Source: Diphasiastrum complanatum
Lineage: Eukaryota; Streptophyta; Lycopodiopsida; Lycopodiales; Lycopodiaceae
Reading direction: 5' to 3'
Assembly (NCBI GenBank): GCA_029204225.1
Contig: CM055101.1
Span: forward strand, 37,739,374-37,803,373
DNA length: 64,000 nucleotides
Part shown: one piece after another, positions 54,192 to 64,000 of the stretch
How the letters are laid out: each line of letters opens with the position of its first letter
Position numbering within the stretch: the stretch's first letter is position 1
Notes under the pieces: generated by a model
What the model was told of the DNA's origin: nothing
The model's database searches: none
Seen by the model: only the letters and a program-made list of their open reading frames with translations
Made by a program: the position numbers and the translations under genes

Positions 54192-55000
54192 TTAAGGACA
54201 CAGTTGGTGCCTTGGTGTCTTCGTCAAGTTTAGCATACTAAAAAATTTATGATGTTTGATTCTAGGAAGAGCCTTGGTGAAAATGTCTGCAGCCATTTCT
54301 GTTGTGGAGTAGTATTGAAAAATCACTTGTCCTAAGAAAACTTTATCCCTAATGAAATGATATTGGATTTCTATGTGCTTTGACTTGCCATGAAATCTAG
54401 GATTCAGAGATAGTGAAATATAACTCAAATTGTCACACAGAATGGTAGTAGGCTGAAACTGAGTGTGATGCAAGTCGTGGAGTAATAACCTAATCCATAT
54501 AGCTTCTTTTGAAGCTTGACATGTTGTGATGTACTTTGCTTCAGTTGAAGAAAGCACCACTGATTTTTGCTTTCTTGAATTCCATGAAATTGGTCCCCCT
54601 GCCAGAAAGAAATAGAACCGGAGGTGGATTTTATGGTGGAGGCATTTCCTCCCCAATCTAAGTGGGAGTAGCCTAGTAGAACTAGTGGGTCGATAACATT
54701 CCCATCATAACATAGGATGTAATCTAAACCTCCTTGAAAATACTTCATCACTCACTTTAATGCTTTCCAATGCAAGATCCTAGGATTAGACATGAATTGA
54801 CTAAGTGTGCTAATAAGTCAAGTATCTGATTTTCGATTTCAGCACAAGAAGGTATAGCTAATATCATGCTTGGATCCATTGGTGTATCAATCGGTTTGTA
54901 GTCAAACATATGAAATTTTTCAAGAACATTCTCTAGATATTTCTACTGGCTAAGATAGATTTTTTTTTGCAATCTATTTCGAGTAATGTGATGTAAAGAA
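54192..55000 (-). pseudogene. Copia element M: RT end and RNase H
   Basis: On the minus strand: EKFHMFDYKPIDTPMDPSM, FSHFMSN-like remnants, MKYFQGGLDYILCYDGNVID, GYSHLDWGGNASTIKSTSGS, then after a frameshift GGPISWNSRKQKSVVLSSTE, AKYITTCQASKEAIWIRLLL, HIEIQYHFIRDKVFLGQVIF and AADIFTKALPRIKHHKFFSM. The RNase H portion (54656-54192) is one open frame of 154 codons. Upstream integrase and most of RT are deleted between 55000 and 55600. Confidence 0.88.
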
Positions 55001-55599
55001 GAAAGCAAGGTCGTAACAACATCATCATCTTGAATAGCACATCCTACAACTAATAAAGACTTGAAACTATTGATGTGAGAAGTGATGTTAGCCATGTGTA
55101 TATATACAACGACTTATCAATTGCTTCGGTTAAGTTCCATCTACAACCTAGATAAATATTGAATCAGCTCACTTGTCGATCAATTCGATCAAGTCGAACT
55201 TCAGAGCACAATTGCTTTGATTTTCCTCTTTGTTATCACAGAGTATTGTTTCAGGAAGATCACGACTCTGCATGCATTTTAGACTATATTTTTCTTCACG
55301 ACTGAATAATTTCTGTTCCAATAATCTAGGTCATGCATGTCGTCCCAAATGTTCATTTCAATTCATGTTCTGGTTATTTGTTGTTAGTAGATTAAACTAC
55401 TTGTATGACTGATAGCTCTTGTCAATTTATCGCTCTAAAGTACCTCACCTAAAATGCTTCCGCAAAGCTAAATCTGTTATCAAGGTATATGTGCATGGCT
55501 AGGGAATCGGCTTACTCAATCTAACAACTTCAAAATTGTGATCAAGTAGAACAGACTCCGAGAGGTCGAAGCTTGTCTGATCTCTAAACCGATAGACTT

Positions 55600-55825
55600 A
55601 GATGCATGTACTAAGGACTCCCTGTTGTTGCTCCTTTGCTGAGGCTGGCATTGTCGGATGATCCACATCCATTCAAATCCCAACATCTACATCATCCCAG
55701 AGGTCTCTATCTATCAACATCATTCAGAGTTTTAACTTCCAGACGTAGAAGTTAGCTTCGTTGAACTTGTGAATGATCCTAACTTCGTTGGATGAAGACG
55801 AGGAGGAGTTACCAATAAGAGACAT
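55600..55825 (-). pseudogene. Copia element M: gag start
   Basis: The minus-strand ATG at 55825 opens MSLIGNSSSSSSNEVRIIHK and FNEANFYVWKLKL, then a stop. The Asn-Phe-x-x-Trp-Lys pattern is typical of copia gag. It begins about 46 bases after the PBS, a normal leader length for this group. Confidence 0.72.
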
Positions 55826-55871
55826 ACTGACAATAATTCAAATGGACAATCTCTCGATTTATTGAGCTGAT

Positions 55872-55883
55872 GCTCTGATACCA
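55872..55883 (-). other. Primer binding site of copia element M
   Basis: The minus strand reads TGGTATCAGAGC. Two bases beyond it, at 55886, TGAGAGAG begins, so the LTR end would read CTCTCTCA followed by the PBS. Confidence 0.8.
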
Positions 55884-55884
55884 C

Positions 55885-56082
<198 letters not shown>

Positions 56083-56313
56083 TTGCGGAACAGCTCATGT
56101 TCGCAATAGGACCAATGAAATAATTCATACTCAGGCAAACATGAGTACAGTCCACCAAAGAGATTGAGGAAGGTGCCAAATCACTATAAAATAGTTTCAA
56201 TTTTGAAGTTCAGTTTAGAATTTTAGAATGATAATGTAGTATGATATTGCTGGTTCCTCAGGCGTCGTAGACAGCCATCGTTTGATCAAAAACTAAGGAG
56301 TCATAGACGTTCG
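56083..56313 (-). other. Unassigned sequence between (GA)n and LTR copy 3
   Basis: It may be LTR sequence of element M or an inserted piece. It contains a partial internal duplication of AGAC-TCGTTTGATCA-like sequence (56266-56330). Confidence 0.35.
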
Positions 56314-57389
56314 TGTTTTGATCAGAGTGAGTGAACGAGTGTGAGCTAGCAGTAAATCAGCACTATGAAAGTGTAATCAGATCACAACACAAATATTTAC
56401 ATTAGACAGATATAGAAAGAACGTGTTGCTTGTATATTACACCGAATCCAAAGTGTTCTAGCCATAATGCAGGCATAACTAGAATGCTGAATAAATTTTG
56501 CTCTGTTGAGAAATTAGTTTGCATCACGGAGCATCATAGATTGATGCGAGCCTAGAGGCATATTTATAACCAGCATCCTTGTAATTACAGGAAATAGTTA
56601 ACTAATCTATAGTTACAAGACTAGTTTAATGTTAACTATGTACTTCATTATACTTGAGAGATATTTAAAGTACAACATCATCTATACAGGGTGTACATGA
56701 GTCAAGTGACTCAAAATCATTAATGTGGACGAGTTTGTTGCATACTTCACATTTGTCGCATTTTTTGAAAGTAGCTGGAGACGTTCATCATCGAAATAGA
56801 CGCACTTCATATTTTTTGCATTTTGAGAAAAAGCAAAGGTGATGAAAAACAGTTCATCTGTTGAAGTAGACTATATTATCGCATTTTGGGAAAAAGCGAA
56901 AAAGTTGACAAATAGTTTACTTCTTCAAAATATGTGAAAAGAAGTCATTGTTGGAAAATTGTTGTACTTTTGGGGAGTTGTAAAACATTCGAACGGTGCA
57001 ACAAACAGTTCATTTCTGCAGACTGTTGCAAAGACAATGTATTTCTACAGACACATAGAAAATTCTCATTTGTTGAAGTCGTTGAAGATGGCCAGGATTT
57101 TGATGATCTTCAAATAACTTGAACTTGACATTTGAATGTGAAAACAATAGGATTGGTTACCCTTTAGTCTTTATAGATGGATGAAGATCAGCCGGAAGCC
57201 CGACATAGTCGTCCTTTGAATAGTTCGGCTGTCTGAATTCTACGATTCCTACATGTATCAAATGAGCAAACATAGAATCAAAGGAATATGCATTTGACCC
57301 TAGATGAATGTTCAATAAACGAGCAGGAAAAAATCTTGAAATAGAAACTAATATCACCAAGGAGAAGACTGTGAGCTTAGATCCCAACA
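56314..57389 (-). repeat. Copia LTR family L, copy 3 (about 1,076 bp)
   Basis: On the plus strand TGTTTTGATCAGAG to GATCCCAACA, with TGTT/AACA inverted ends. It is the longest copy and the reference for copies at 50165, 53640 and 62438. It contains repeated TTGTCGCATTTT-GAAAAA and TGACAAA-AGTTCATTT modules. No matching 5-bp flanks were found. Confidence 0.75.
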
Positions 57390-57585
57390 GTATAGTGGTG
57401 AGTATTTTTGTCTATCATAAGGATGACCTGGATCCCTGGCAACAACACCAAAATGTTATGTTACCCTTATTTTTGCCGCCTATTTGACATATTTCATCTC
57501 TGTTTGAGTGAAATGGGCAAGTAAAAGGAAGGATCAACTCCCTTGTAGTATAGGGAGGTCGGGAATTTATCCCACGAGGATCAAA

Positions 57586-57737
57586 ACACTCTTTCAGAGG
57601 ATCGAAACTATCAAAGAATCCTAGAAAACTCAAGGGCAACTAAACTAAATCTAATCCATGATACACTCTTTCAGAGGATTGAAACTATCAAAGAATTTTA
57701 GAAAACTCAAGGGAAACTAAACTAAATGTAATCCTTC
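57586..57737. repeat. 77-bp tandem duplication
   Basis: ACACTCTTTCAGAGGATCGA and the following ~57 bp (57586-57662) recur at 57663-57737 with a few substitutions. Confidence 0.9.
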
Positions 57738-57762
57738 AATGCTCTTGGCCTCTTTGGATTCT

Positions 57763-57914
57763 AAGGCTTCGACAAGAGATTAAAGCCCTTGGTGAAGATC
57801 TAACACCTATGTTTGTGGGCTGCAGCCAAGAGGAATCCAAAAGGCTTCAACAAAAGATTAAAGCCCTTGGTGAAGATCTAACACCTATGTTTGTGGGCTG
57901 CAGCCAAGAGGAAA
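57763..57914 (+). repeat. 78-bp tandem duplication, in frame for 26 residues
   Basis: AAGGCTTCGACAAGAGATTA and the following 58 bp (57763-57840) recur at 57841-57914. Because 78 is a multiple of three, one frame gives two copies of [19 protein letters not shown] before entering the GA microsatellite. No known protein is recognised. Confidence 0.88.
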
Positions 57915-57917
57915 AGA

Positions 57918-59083
<1,166 letters not shown>

Positions 59084-59122
59084 CTGAATAGATGTTGCAT
59101 GAGAATCTTGCGGAGACGCCAT
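59084..59122 (-). CDS. Weak candidate first coding exon (13 codons)
   Basis: On the minus strand AAAAATGGCG is followed by 13 codons (MASPQDSHATSIQ) ending at CAG|GTTAGT, a near-perfect splice donor. No continuation exon or known protein is recognised, so this may be chance. Confidence 0.18.
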
Positions 59123-61432
<2,310 letters not shown>

Positions 61433-61925
61433 TCTAGCTTGTGCTATGTTTTTTAAGTTGAGACAACAGATTTTTAGGATGGAGGAAAATGATAGTGTGG
61501 GATCCTTCTTTGCCAAGATCAAGGAATTGAGAGACCAACTTGTTGCCATTGGCGAGCCTATAAGGGATGTTGACTTGGTCCACATGATAATGAGTGACAT
61601 GTCGAAAAGCTTGCAAATGTTCATGAGTGGCATCACATCTAGGGAGAGATTGCCCACTTTTGAAGATCTTCATGGGATATTATTGCAAGAAGAGCACAGA
61701 CACAAATCAATGCATGCTACTTAGGAAGACCATGCTAGGTACCTAAAGGCAAGCAAAAGGGTTGGACATGCATTTCAAGAAAGGGCAAGGATGATGAAGA
61801 TGAGGGAGAGCCCTCATCAAAGTCACAGAAGGAAAAAAAAAAAAGTGCTGTTATTGCCACAAGCTAGGTCATTGGGCGAGAGAATGCTATAAGAAAAAAG
61901 TGGATATCAAATAGGAGAAAGTGAA
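61433..61925 (+). pseudogene. Ty1/copia gag fragment with zinc knuckle
   Basis: An open frame from 61446 (92 codons) reads LRQQIFRMEENDSVGSFFAK, KELRDQLVAIGEPIRDVDLV and LPTFEDLHGILLQEEHRHK, the UBN2-type capsid domain. After a stop and frameshift it continues into CCYCHKLGHWARECYKKK near 61845-61900, a canonical CX2CX4HX4C knuckle. No pol or LTR was recognised around it. Confidence 0.83.
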
Positions 61926-62422
<497 letters not shown>

Positions 62423-62437
62423 TTTAAGTACATTTGA

Positions 62438-64000
62438 ATGTCAAGTTCAAGCTATTTGAAGATCATTGAAGACCTAGTTATCTTCAAGGACCTAAACAAA
62501 TGAGGATTTTCTATAAGTCTGCAAAAATACATTGTCTTTGCAACAATCTACACAAATGAACTGTTTGTTGCACAGTTCGCATTTTTTCCAACTCTCACAA
62601 AATGCAACAATTTTTTGACAGTGACTTCTTTTCACATATTTCGAAGAAGTAAACTATTTGTCGGCTTTTTTGCATTTTTTCAAAATGCGACAATTCAGTC
62701 TACTTCAACAAATGAACTGCCCCTCAAGATAATTATGTTTAGTTAAGTTAGAGCATTGTCTATAACTAGGGAAGAGACATCAACTTTTGGACCTTTTGGC
62801 TCATTTGCAAATGAGAGAGCTCTAAGCCACCTCTTTGTGAATGTGAGCTTCGAGATTCCCATTGCTAGGTCTCATGTGCCTTATCTACATGAATCCATGC
62901 TCTATTCATTACTATGTACTTATTATTTCATGTTTAATATGTTTCCATGGATATCTCCTTGTTTCTAGCCTTTTTTGGATATGCTATCGTGAATGCTTTG
63001 TACTTTTTCTTGCTACTAGCTTTACTTCCATTGTAATGGCTATTTGCTTGGATTTGGCATATGACATTATGAGCTGTTGCTTGAAGCTAGTTGTCTATTA
63101 GCCAGAGGTGGCTTTTTGCTATTTGTCACCTCATGTGTTTGCATGGTGGTTAAAGACTTGGGATTTGGGCTTATCCATCAAGATTTAAATTTCCATGTGT
63201 GAGGAGCTGTGGGGACATGTGAGAGCTTATGCCCCTTTGTTGTTATGAGTTGTTGCTTGAAACTTACATGATTGCTAATTATCTATTAGCCATAGATGGC
63301 TTTTGGCTATTTGTCACCAAATAAGCAACACATGGATGTTAGTTGTTGCTTGCTAACCATGTGGGCCATTTATATTATTTGCTAAAGCTCTAACTCCAAA
63401 ACACTCATGTCAAATTGTTCGGTTTTGTGCTTTGTGCCTAAACTAGTTGCGTGTTTTATTTTTAATTATATAAGGTTTCAATAAATTGTTGTTGCCAACT
63501 ATAAAATGCATTTGGTTTCACATGTTTAGGTGGAAATATGATGTGAAATATAATAAAGTTTGAATAAGCTATAAATGTCACTATTTAAAGAACATTCATT
63601 TCTCTACTTTTGAAAGTAAATTGTATAAATACTACTTGATCGAAATTAGGGATACACTGCCATAAGTTTAGTTTCACAAATTTTGTGCAATATGACTAAA
63701 TCAAGAAGATTTTTATCATGTTTTGTACATTCTACTTATTATACTTAGATATTTAAATGGCTTGTGAAGTTCACACTTAAAATTTTCACTACATCTAACA
63801 ATATGGATTCTTTGCTTGAACTTTTTATCTATGATTGAGTATTGAACTAAAATTTGAGTTTGATTTGATTGTTGTGCATTACTAAAAATTTAGAAAAAGA
63901 AACTTGACATACAATGTAGCTAACATTATGGCTTGGCAATCTAAAATTATATTCATTTTTTTCATATATATGTTGTAGAACATCTATTTATCTAATTGAA
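62438..64000. repeat. Large inverted repeat, right arm (runs off the window)
   Basis: Reverse complement of 52285-53927. Its first ~280 bp is copia LTR family L (copy 4, plus-strand orientation), joined at the same point (GTTTAGTTAAGTTAGAGC / reverse in the left arm) to the unassigned unit. Both copies share the chimeric junction. Confidence 0.86.

Overview
The window looks like land-plant nuclear DNA, and the one good host gene points to a plant with swimming sperm (a fern, lycophyte, bryophyte, cycad or Ginkgo; a large-genome fern is my first guess). That gene is the 5' half of a PF16/SPAG6 homologue, an armadillo-repeat protein of the axonemal central pair. Four clean exons lie on the minus strand between 43548 and 47180. 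Flowering plants and conifers have no flagella and are expected to lack it. Nearly everything else is transposable elements, often nested, plus long (GA)n/(CT)n microsatellites.

Layout. 1-3850: a multi-exon hAT transposase pseudogene (DUF659 plus C-terminal dimerisation domain), split by an internally deleted gypsy element with a 5-bp target duplication. 4390-7148: a Ty3/gypsy element on the minus strand (LTR, PBS, gag, protease, truncated RT). 7255-7810 and 15077-15883: a degenerate array of GCCTATGTGGC/CACGTGG-type short repeats, into which a complete chromodomain gypsy element (A, 7811-15071, target duplication CATAC) has inserted. 15884-19803 (B), 22504-26692 (C) and 29204-32237 (D) are truncated or rearranged relatives of A. 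19804-22503 holds a decayed gypsy RT and a copia RT fragment. 27062-27447 is a candidate LTR of another family.

28140-42589 is dominated by two related LINEs. LINE1 is split by gypsy D. LINE2 is split by a different chromovirus, E (35464-40470, minus strand, LTRs about 2% diverged, target duplication TGGTC). Both LINEs end in a short hairpin whose stem carries compensatory substitutions, followed by short tandem repeats, (TTCTAA)n in one and (CT)n in the other, instead of poly(A).

42590-47180 is the PF16/SPAG6 gene and the start of its fourth intron. No later exon is recognised down to coordinate 1, so the gene either has an intron of more than 43 kb packed with transposons or is broken. 47300-64000 holds copia fragments, several related long LTRs, a tRNA-like SINE candidate, a large inverted repeat (52285-53927 versus 62438 to the window end) and five further microsatellites.

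No intact autonomous transposon open reading frame was found. Element A keeps a 549-codon RNase H-integrase frame, and element C keeps an open integrase-chromodomain frame. Coordinates of decayed elements are approximate because homology was judged by eye.
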